Assembly (NCBI GenBank): GCA_937996795.1
Contig: CALKUH010000056.1
Coordinates: 1-20,309, forward strand
DNA: 20,309 nucleotides
From: an uncultured Verrucomicrobiota bacterium
GTDB taxonomy: Bacteria; Verrucomicrobiota; Kiritimatiellia; CAIVKH01
Reading direction: 5' to 3'
Below are positions 15,092-20,309 of the stretch, one piece after another. The translations under genes and the position numbers were made by a program. A model generated the notes under the pieces. The model was not told where the DNA came from. It made no database searches and saw only the letters and a program-made list of their open reading frames with translations. Within the stretch, counting starts at the first letter, position 1; every line of letters starts with the position of its first letter.

Positions 15092-16132
15092 ATGCGCATG
15101 TCACAGCTTATTTCACCTCGACGGCGGTCGGCGGATGGCTCGCGCAAGCCGACCATTACGGATGTTGCAAAGGCGGCCGGCGTGTCGGCTGCGGCGGTTT
15201 CGTACGTACTGAACGGGCGGCTTAAGGAAGTGTCCCCCGTCACCGCGGAGCGGATTCTCGAAAAGGTCCGCGAACTCGGCTATGTGAAGAATCTCGCCGC
15301 GGCGGCGCTCACCGGGCAGAAGTCGCGCATGATCGCGGTGATCATTCCCACGCTGTACGACCCGCACGCCGATGCGCTGGAGCCGGCGATCAACCCGTTT
15401 TACGGCGACCTGCTGTTGCGTCTGGAACACGAGGCGCGCTCGCGCGGCTATGCCGTGTGTTTCCACACCGGGCGCGAGGAGGAAACGGTGCAGTTCCTGT
15501 TGCAGCGCAACATGGACGCGGCGGTGCTCGTCGGGTTCTCCGAGTGGGACTTGCCGAACCTGCTGCAGAATCCCGGCATCCACTGCGTCCTGTTCGACTC
15601 GCACAGTCACTCGCCCGCGCACGGGCATGTCCGCACGAATGAGCAGAAGGGCGGCTACCTCGCCGCCGAGCGGCTCATCGACATCGGACGCCGCCGCCTC
15701 CTCTTCGTCGGCGCGAAGCCGGTGGAGACCTCCGACAACGTGCCCTCCGAACGGTTCCGCGGCGCGCAAAAGGCCTGCGAACTGGCGGGCGTGACGCTGC
15801 AGGTGATGGAGTCGTCCGTCACGTATGACGCGGGCCTCTACGCCGCGCAGCGCGTGATCGACATGGCGGTGGACGGCGTCATTACGACGGCGGACATCAT
15901 CGCCGCGGGCCTCGTGGACGGCCTCGCGCGCCTCGGCCGCAGCGTGCCCGGCGACGTGGCGGTCATGGGCTACGACAACCTGCCCATCTGCCAGTACACG
16001 CGCCCGCAGCTCAGCAGCATCGACCAGGGCCTGCGCGAAAAAGTGAAGGCCGTGATGGACCTCGTCGAACACCCCGAGCCCGGCGCCATCCGGATCATCG
16101 ACCCCACCCGCGTGCTGCGCCAGAGCGCGTAA
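15092..16132 (+). CDS. LacI-family transcriptional regulator
   Basis: 346 residues (344 from ATG 15098). The N-terminal helix-turn-helix is PTITDVAKAAGVSAAAVSYVLNG, and 'SPVTAERILEKVRELGYVKNLAAAALTG' forms the rest of the headpiece and hinge. The periplasmic-binding-like effector domain follows: 'MIAVIIPTLYDP', 'NPFYGDLLLRLEHEARSRGY', 'AAERLIDIGRRRLLFVG', 'DGVITTADIIAAGLVDGL' and 'DVAVMGYDNLPICQYTRPQLSSIDQG'. These proteins usually answer to sugars and repress catabolic genes. None is adjacent, so the target is unknown; a palindrome in front of its own gene suggests self-control. Transcribed divergently from rsgA. Confidence 0.93.
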   Translation: MRMSQLISPRRRSADGSRKPTITDVAKAAGVSAAAVSYVLNGRLKEVSPVTAERILEKVRELGYVKNLAAAALTGQKSRMIAVIIPTLYDPHADALEPAINPFYGDLLLRLEHEARSRGYAVCFHTGREEETVQFLLQRNMDAAVLVGFSEWDLPNLLQNPGIHCVLFDSHSHSPAHGHVRTNEQKGGYLAAERLIDIGRRRLLFVGAKPVETSDNVPSERFRGAQKACELAGVTLQVMESSVTYDAGLYAAQRVIDMAVDGVITTADIIAAGLVDGLARLGRSVPGDVAVMGYDNLPICQYTRPQLSSIDQGLREKVKAVMDLVEHPEPGAIRIIDPTRVLRQSA

Positions 16133-16137
16133 ATTTT

Positions 16138-16197
16138 GCCGCCCCCAGCGTGGGCGGCTACAGGCAATCTTCTGTAGCCGCGCACGTTGGGCGCGGC
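16138..16197. repeat. Mirrored pair of REP-like 26-bp hairpins
   Basis: Unit 1 (16138-16163) is a 7-bp stem GCCGCCC/GGGCGGC followed by TACAG. Unit 2 (16172-16197) is the same element on the other strand, stem GCCGCGC/GCGCGGC. The two 26-bp units match at 23 positions, and two of the three differences are a compensatory change in one stem pair. The CTACAG/CTGTAG tails face each other across 8 bp. This is the layout of bacterial interspersed REP pairs. It lies between the LacI-family stop and the TauE start, and could act as a terminator or mRNA stabiliser. Confidence 0.8.
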
Positions 16198-16215
16198 CGC
16201 TTTCATCTTCCTCCG

Positions 16216-16950
16216 ATGCCAGAACTTTCCTCCACCGCCTGGCTCATCGCGGCGCTGGTTGCGCTCATCGTCGGCGTCTCCAAGACCGCGTTGCCGGGCA
16301 TGGGGATTGTCGTCGTGCCGATGCTGGCGATGGTATTGCCGGCGCGGCAGTCGGTGGGGGCGCTGTTGCCGCTGCTGATCGCGGCGGATGTCGTGGCGTT
16401 GCTGCTGTACCGGCGGCATGCGGACGTCCCGTTGTTGTTGCGCCTGCTTGTGCCCACGGTGTTCGGGATTGGCGCGGGCCTCGTGTTGCTGCGCGCGGCA
16501 GACGACGACACGCTGCGTCCGTTCCTGGGCGGATTGATCCTCGCCTTGCTCGCCTTGGAGCTCGTGCGCCGCCGCGCAGGCTGGAAGAACCTGCCGCACG
16601 CGGGGTGGTTCACCGCGCTGACGGGCATGGCGACGGGTTTCTCGACGACCGTCGGCAACGTCGCCGGGCCGATTATGAACCTGTATCTGCTGAGCCGCGG
16701 CATGGACAAGGGCGCGTTCATGGGCACGATCGCGTGGTTTTTCCTCGTCGTGAATTGCGCCAAAGTCCCGCTCTTCGCGACCCTCGGCATGATCAACGCG
16801 GACACCTTGCGCCTCGACCTCTTCCTGCTCCCCCTCGTCCTCGCCGGAACCTTTATCGGCCGCCGCCTGCTCCCCGTCATCCCCCTCGCCCTCTTCGAGC
16901 GCCTCATCCTCCTCCTCGCCGCCCTCGGCGCCCTGCGCCTGCTGCTCTAG
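16216..16950 (+). CDS. TauE/SafE-family anion exporter
   Basis: 244 residues from ATG 16216. About seven to eight hydrophobic helices run through the protein. The family's two-fold signature is visible: 'VALIVGVSKTALPGMGIVVVPMLAMVLPARQSVGALLPLLIAADV' in the first half and 'TALTGMATGFSTTVGNVAGPIMNLYLLSRGMDK' opening the second. It ends with 'VLAGTFIGRRLLPVIPLALFERLILLLAALGALRLL', also typical. TauE/SafE proteins move sulfite, sulfoacetate or related organosulfur anions across the inner membrane; substrate here unknown. An upstream in-frame start at 16150 would read through the REP-like hairpin and is rejected. No ribosome site is evident, and no sulfur-metabolism gene is nearby. Confidence 0.87.
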   Translation: MPELSSTAWLIAALVALIVGVSKTALPGMGIVVVPMLAMVLPARQSVGALLPLLIAADVVALLLYRRHADVPLLLRLLVPTVFGIGAGLVLLRAADDDTLRPFLGGLILALLALELVRRRAGWKNLPHAGWFTALTGMATGFSTTVGNVAGPIMNLYLLSRGMDKGAFMGTIAWFFLVVNCAKVPLFATLGMINADTLRLDLFLLPLVLAGTFIGRRLLPVIPLALFERLILLLAALGALRLLL

Positions 16951-17068
16951 CCCGCGAAACACGCGGCCAACGCGAAACCGGAGATTCCGGCCCCAATCCA
17001 AGCCACCCCGATTTTCCCGCTGCCCATTCCACGCGACCTCGCTATCATCCAAGCGGAATGGGGCGTTC
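16951..17068. other. Gap before the restriction cassette with degenerate repeat
   Basis: The gap contains GCGAAACACGCG and GCGAAAC (16954-16977), which match the interior of the inverted repeat at 13131-13275. CCGGAGATTCCGG (16978-16990) can form a small hairpin with a 3-nt loop but has no T-run. TATCAT (17042-17047) is a weak -10 candidate for the vsr gene, with no good -35. Confidence 0.45.
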
Positions 17069-17494
17069 ATGGCACGCTACGATGTACTTTCCCCGGCGGA
17101 GCGAAGCGAACGGATGTCTCGCATCCGAGGAGCTGACACCAAGCCGGAGATGATCGTGCGACGAATTGTTCATGGAATGGGCTACCGCTACAGCCTTCAT
17201 CCCCACGATATTGAAGGCCGTCCAGACCTTGTTTTTCGATCCAGAAAAAAGGTAATATTCGTTCACGGGTGTTTCTGGCATCAGCACGGTTGCGGACATT
17301 ATCGACAGCCCCGGACGAGATTGCGTTTCTGGAGGCCGAAACTTTCCGCGAACAAGATGCGGGACGGCAAGGTGCTGAGAATGATTCGGATGAAGGGGTG
17401 GCGGGCGCTCACCGTGTGGGAGTGTCAGTTGCGCTTAAGTCGGCGTCGGGCGCTGGAGTCGCGAATCAGGCGTTTTTTGGAGATGGAAGGATGA
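17069..17494 (+). CDS. vsr: Very-short-patch mismatch repair endonuclease (Vsr)
   Basis: 141 residues, normal length. It nicks DNA 5' of the T in T:G mismatches that arise when 5-methylcytosine deaminates, so it protects the methylated sites of the partner methyltransferase. Conserved blocks: 'RSERMSRIRGADTKPEMIVRRIVHGMGYRYSLH', 'GRPDLVF' with the catalytic Asp, 'KKVIFVHGCFWHQHGC' with the His and Zn-binding Cys/His, 'RFWRPKLSANKMRD', and 'GWRALTVWECQLR' with the last Zn-binding Cys. First gene of the cassette; its stop overlaps the methyltransferase start in ATGA (17491-17494). Base composition drops from here on compared with the genes upstream. Confidence 0.95.
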   Translation: MARYDVLSPAERSERMSRIRGADTKPEMIVRRIVHGMGYRYSLHPHDIEGRPDLVFRSRKKVIFVHGCFWHQHGCGHYRQPRTRLRFWRPKLSANKMRDGKVLRMIRMKGWRALTVWECQLRLSRRRALESRIRRFLEMEG

Positions 17495-18666
17495 AGGAGA
17501 AGAAATCAGTAGAACTCTTCACCGGCGCCGGTGGATTGGCCTTGGGTCTGGAGAAAACAGGCTGGCATCATGAGGCATTGATTGAGCGGAATGAGCATGC
17601 TTGCTCTACAATCCACCTGAATCAGTCTCTGGGGCACCCCCTCGCGAAAAACTGGCGACTATATGCCGGAGACGTCCGGGATATCGCTTATAGTTCCATC
17701 GCGGATCGAATCGATATGGTCGCGGGAGGTCCGCCCTGCCAGCCATTTTCTCTGGGTGGAAAGCATCGAGCCTACCAAGACCAGCGCGATATGTTTCCTG
17801 AGGCCGTCCGCGCGGTACGCGAGCTTCGCCCCCGTTGCTTCTTGTTTGAGAACGTCAAAGGCTTGTTGCGGCAGAGTTTCGCAACCTATTTCCAGTACGT
17901 CGTTTTACAGTTGTCATATCCGGAAATTGCGCGGCGAAAAGACGAGGACTGGGAAAGTCACCTGTCACGGCTTGAGCGCATCCACACCAAGGGAAAGGAT
18001 GTGGATTTGTCTTACAGGGTTGTCTATCGACTTCTCGATGCGGCCGAGTACGGCGTGCCGCAGCATCGACACCGGGTTTTTATCGTTGGGTTTCGGTCGG
18101 ATGTGGGTAGAGAGTGGTCCTTCCCGGAAGCAACTCACTCCATGGACCGGCTGCTCTGGGATCAATGGGTCTCGGGGTCGTATTGGGATGAGCACGAAAT
18201 ACCCACGAAATTGAGGCCCGCAAGGCCGGACCGCTTGCGTCCGCGCATTGATCGGCTCGCTTCGGACTTTGATTTCACTCCACCTCCGGGGAGGCGGTGC
18301 CTGACGGTTCGAGATGCCCTACACGGATTGCCGGACCCAAGGGTTGGAAAGCAATCCGCTGTGCCCAATCATGAATTTAGGGGTGGTGCGCGGCCCTATC
18401 CAGGCCATACGGGCAGCCTATTAGACGAGCCGTCTAAGGCGCTTAAGGCAGGCGATCATGGGGTGCCTGGTGGCGAGAACATGATTTCTCTTCCAGATGG
18501 GACCTGCCGTTACTACACGGTGCGCGAGAGCGCACGAGTTCAAACGTTTCCCGACGACTACGTGTTTAGCGGTTCGTGGACGGAAGCAATGAGGCAGATT
18601 GGCAACGCTGTTCCCGTAAATCTCGCCGTCGCGGTTGGCAACAGCATCATGAAGCAGGTCGCTTGA
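17491..18666 (+). CDS. C5-cytosine DNA methyltransferase
   Basis: 391 residues from ATG 17491, chosen for the overlap with vsr and GGAG at 17479-17482. Motif I is SVELFTGAGGLALGLE, motif IV GGPPCQPFSLGGKH with the catalytic Cys, motif VI 'CFLFENVKGL', motif VIII 'GVPQHRHRVFIVGFR', and motifs IX/X 'RESARVQTFPDDYVF' and 'RQIGNAVPVNLAVAVGNSI'. The variable target-recognition region lies between VIII and IX (about residues 215-320). It transfers a methyl group from S-adenosylmethionine to C5 of cytosine. The adjacent nuclease resembles Eco29kI, which reads CCGCGG, so that site is the best guess for the target; it is not shown by this sequence alone. Confidence 0.94.
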   Translation: MKEKKSVELFTGAGGLALGLEKTGWHHEALIERNEHACSTIHLNQSLGHPLAKNWRLYAGDVRDIAYSSIADRIDMVAGGPPCQPFSLGGKHRAYQDQRDMFPEAVRAVRELRPRCFLFENVKGLLRQSFATYFQYVVLQLSYPEIARRKDEDWESHLSRLERIHTKGKDVDLSYRVVYRLLDAAEYGVPQHRHRVFIVGFRSDVGREWSFPEATHSMDRLLWDQWVSGSYWDEHEIPTKLRPARPDRLRPRIDRLASDFDFTPPPGRRCLTVRDALHGLPDPRVGKQSAVPNHEFRGGARPYPGHTGSLLDEPSKALKAGDHGVPGGENMISLPDGTCRYYTVRESARVQTFPDDYVFSGSWTEAMRQIGNAVPVNLAVAVGNSIMKQVA

Positions 18667-18702
18667 TTCGCGTGATGCCATAACGAGCATGAAGGAAAAT
18701 GT

Positions 18703-19566
18703 ATGTCCACGACTGCCGATACGAGCATGATGGCCAGAGACTTGGTAAAGCAAATTCACGGCCTCCAAAAGTCTTTGCGGATCTTCGTCGGATTCGGTGC
18801 TTCGCAAAAACCGGATGAGAAAACAGCGAAAACACTTGTTCGCGAGACGGGATCTTTGATTGAGGTTTTGCAAGGGTTTCGCGAGATCATCTCGCCGGTG
18901 CATTTCGGTTCAATCGGCATCACGCTTGGTCGGTCCGATAGTATCGCCAAGTTTTTTGCCTTCAGTTTCACCAATCAAGAAAAGCAGCCGCTGTCGGGAC
19001 TTGTGGCCGCTCCCTTCTACGGCTCGGGCGTTTATTCGATCTACTACCACGGCAAAGCGGAGAAGGCCTACACCCCCCTCTCCGGTACTGAAACGCCCAT
19101 TTATGTAGGCAAGGCTGATCCCAAAAATCCGCAGGCGGAAACCACGGAGCAGCAGGGAACCGCTCTTTACGCCCGCCTGAAAGAACATGTTTCGAGCATC
19201 GAGAAGACCAATCTGTCGATAACGGATTTTTTCTACCGTGCCGCGCCGATTCAAACCGGCCTACAGTCGGCGGTCGAAGAGTTTATGATTCGCCTCTTTC
19301 GCCCGATTTGGTGCAAGGAGGTGAAAATATGCTATGGACTCGGAAAGCATGGCGACAAAGCCACAACCCGTGGCAACAAACGTTCTCCGTGGGACACCAT
19401 GCATCCCGGACGCAAGTGGGCCGCAGCCACTCAAGAAGACCAGATGAGCCGACGCGAGATAGAAGATAAAATCACGCGCCACTTGGCGCTTTATCGACCC
19501 ATCCGCAACAGAGCTCAATTGTTCAAGCTGTTGTCACTTGAGCAGGCGCCAAGGGGTTCCTTTTGA
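18703..19566 (+). CDS. Eco29kI-like GIY-YIG type II restriction endonuclease
   Basis: 287 residues, starting 36 bp after the methyltransferase stop. An N-terminal helical part (1-100) precedes the GIY-YIG nuclease fold: 'PFYGSGVYSIYYHG' (first Tyr strand), 'TPIYVGKADPKNPQAET' (second Tyr strand), 'LYARLKEHVSSIEKTNL' (Arg and His), and 'AVEEFMIRLFRPIW' (metal-binding Glu192). The family's closing block is 'GLGKHG.....R...SPWDTMHPGRKWAA'. Eco29kI, as I recall it, has Asn 12 residues after the Glu in 'PLWN'; here that position is Cys204 (TGC at 19312-19314). The nuclease cuts unmodified DNA at the cognate site. Target CCGCGG is inferred from the relative. Confidence 0.88.
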   Translation: MSTTADTSMMARDLVKQIHGLQKSLRIFVGFGASQKPDEKTAKTLVRETGSLIEVLQGFREIISPVHFGSIGITLGRSDSIAKFFAFSFTNQEKQPLSGLVAAPFYGSGVYSIYYHGKAEKAYTPLSGTETPIYVGKADPKNPQAETTEQQGTALYARLKEHVSSIEKTNLSITDFFYRAAPIQTGLQSAVEEFMIRLFRPIWCKEVKICYGLGKHGDKATTRGNKRSPWDTMHPGRKWAAATQEDQMSRREIEDKITRHLALYRPIRNRAQLFKLLSLEQAPRGSF

Positions 19567-19607
19567 GCCGCGCGACCGCGCTTCTTCTGAAGCCGTGTGG
19601 TTCGCAT

Positions 19608-19624
19608 CTTTCGTGGTTTCGCCC
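19608..19624. repeat. Degenerate repeat fragment right of the restriction cassette
   Basis: CTTTCGTGGTTTCGCCC is, on the other strand, GGGCGAAACCACGAAAG. It resembles the GCGAAACACACGAAA segment inside the inverted repeat at 13131-13275 and the fragment left of the cassette at 16954-16977. It starts about 40 bp after the nuclease stop. Confidence 0.4.
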
Positions 19625-19633
19625 CCCCCTGGA

Positions 19634-19683
19634 TTTTCAACGCCTGCAAAAACATTTTCCGGGACCTGCAACGTCTGTAAAAA
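19634..19683 (+). repeat. Second pair of the 19-bp TTTGCAACGTCTGTAAAAA motif
   Basis: A degenerate copy (19634-19652, TTTTCAACGCCTGCAAAAA, 3 differences) and a near-exact copy (19665-19683, CCTGCAACGTCTGTAAAAA, 2 differences) lie 31 bp apart. Both have the same orientation as the pair at 6149-6199. The pair ends about 60 bp upstream of the ppdK -35 box, where an activator or repressor could bind. Confidence 0.7.
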
Positions 19684-19742
19684 CGATTTGGCGGGGTCGT
19701 GGTTTCCCCTATGAAATGGGCGGTTTTCGGGCGGGGCTTCGC

Positions 19743-19772
19743 TTGACAGGGGCGGGGCGGGGGGCCTAGCAT
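19743..19772 (+). promoter_or_regulatory. Promoter of ppdK
   Basis: TTGACA (19743-19748), an 18-bp G-rich spacer and TAGCAT (19767-19772). Transcription would begin near 19779, giving a leader of about 55 nt before ATG 19834. Confidence 0.65.
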
Positions 19773-19784
19773 CGCCGCTCATTT

Positions 19785-19820
19785 GTCAAACGGCGCCACA
19801 GGGGCGCCACGAGTCAAACG
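19785..19820 (+). promoter_or_regulatory. Hairpin and direct repeats in the ppdK leader
   Basis: GTCAAACG occurs at 19785-19792 and 19813-19820, and GGCGCCAC at 19792-19799 and 19803-19810. GGCGCC pairs with its copy over a 5-nt loop (19792-19808). The structure ends 13 nt before the AGGAG ribosome site (19822-19826). It may affect translation; no known riboswitch class is recognised. Confidence 0.4.
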
Positions 19821-19833
19821 CAGGAGTCCATCC

Positions 19834-20309
19834 ATGGCGAAGAAGAGCAAGGCACCGAAGACGAAGAAGTACGTTTATTTTTACGGGTTCGGCAAAAAGC
19901 ACACCGAGGGCGACGCGACGATGAAGCCGGTCCTCGGCGGCAAGGGCGCGAACCTCGCGGACATGGCGCTGGCCGACCTGCCGGTGCCCCCGGGCTTCAC
20001 GGTCACGACCGAGGCCTGCGCGTACTACAGCAAGAACGGCAACAAGTATCCGCCGGGCATGTGGGACCAGGTGCTCGCGCAGCTCGCGAAGCTCGAGAAG
20101 CTGATGGGCAAGAAGCTGGGCGACGCGAAGGACCCGCTGCTCGTCTCCGTGCGCTCCGGCGCGGCGATCTCGATGCCGGGCATGATGGACACGGTGCTCA
20201 ACCTCGGCATGAACGACAAGTCGGTGCTCGGCTTCATCGAGAAGACGAACAACGCGCGCGCGGGCTGGGACTGCTACCGCCGCTTCCTCGACATGTTCGG
20301 CGACGTGGT
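19834..20309 (+). CDS. ppdK: Pyruvate, phosphate dikinase, N-terminal part
   Basis: The first 158 residues of a protein that normally has about 900; the gene continues past the window end. The enzyme interconverts pyruvate, ATP and phosphate with phosphoenolpyruvate, AMP and pyrophosphate, in glycolysis or gluconeogenesis. Visible are the opening 'KYVYFYGFGKKHTEGD', the substrate-loop block 'LGGKGANLADMALADLPVPPGFTVTTEAC', and the nucleotide-binding signature LLVSVRSGAAISMPGMMDTV followed by 'LNLGMND', highly specific for this family. AGGAG at 19822-19826 sets the ATG at 19834. A short Lys-rich extension (AKKSKAPKTKK) precedes the usual start of homology. High GC returns here after the restriction cassette. 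Confidence 0.96.
   Translation, partial: MAKKSKAPKTKKYVYFYGFGKKHTEGDATMKPVLGGKGANLADMALADLPVPPGFTVTTEACAYYSKNGNKYPPGMWDQVLAQLAKLEKLMGKKLGDAKDPLLVSVRSGAAISMPGMMDTVLNLGMNDKSVLGFIEKTNNARAGWDCYRRFLDMFGDV

Noticed and set aside
15160..15171. GATGTTGCAAA, resembling the reverse complement of the 19-bp motif
   Set aside because: It encodes the conserved helix-turn-helix residues 'DVAK' of the LacI-family protein; the match is short and coding.
16150..16215. N-terminal extension of the TauE-like protein from 16150
   Set aside because: It would translate through the REP-like hairpins, and the protein family starts at the hydrophobic segment after 16216.
1..20309. tRNA, rRNA or insertion-sequence transposase genes
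   Set aside because: I saw no tRNA-like cloverleaf, rRNA segment or transposase motif on either strand; tRNAs cannot be fully excluded without a covariance search.

Overview
This is a high-GC, accessory-rich bacterial window that reads as an environmental genome of the PVC superphylum (Verrucomicrobiota or Kiritimatiellota-like). That placement is an inference. It rests on GC-rich codon use, the dispersed 'ACCACGGAGACACGGAG' type inverted repeat at 13131-13275, REP-like hairpins, and many first genes without a Shine-Dalgarno sequence. No rRNA or marker gene settles the phylum.

Layout. (1) 1-154: the 3' end of a probable glycosyltransferase and an intrinsic terminator. (2) 183-6139: a plus-strand heavy-metal resistance operon behind a TTGACA-17-TAGTGT promoter. 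It holds a small Cys/His-rich membrane or exported protein, a TolC-type outer-membrane channel, an unusually short periplasmic adaptor, a CzcA-type RND pump and a periplasmic protein with a Cys/His tail. The last three genes are tightly packed. (3) 6149-6199: two copies of a 19-bp dyad-like motif with a 32-bp period. (4) 6208-7686: a GlpD-like flavoprotein, convergent with and overlapping a minus-strand operon (10852 to 7676) of YjbQ, a large TPR lipoprotein and a HAD phosphatase. (5) 10906-13124: two ATGA-coupled CNNM/CorC-type (DUF21 plus CBS) membrane proteins, closed by the large inverted repeat. (6) 14931 to 13280 (minus): rsgA coupled to a secreted protein with a fibronectin-III-like C-terminus. 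(7) 15092-16132: a LacI-family regulator with a candidate operator in front of it, then a mirrored pair of REP-like hairpins and a TauE/SafE exporter. (8) 17069-19566: a lower-GC type II restriction-modification cassette of Vsr repair nuclease, C5-cytosine methyltransferase and Eco29kI-like GIY-YIG endonuclease. (9) 19634-19683: a second pair of the 19-bp motif, followed by a promoter and the start of ppdK (pyruvate, phosphate dikinase), which runs off the window.

The most interesting points are: the metal-efflux operon, where an adaptor without its alpha-hairpin sits beside a separate protein resembling the missing N-terminal adaptor domain; the 19-bp motif in 31-32 bp spaced pairs at two distant loci; the REP-like pair with a compensatory base-pair change; and the restriction cassette, whose nuclease seems to carry Cys in place of the family's active-site Asn and which is flanked by degenerate copies of a local repeat.
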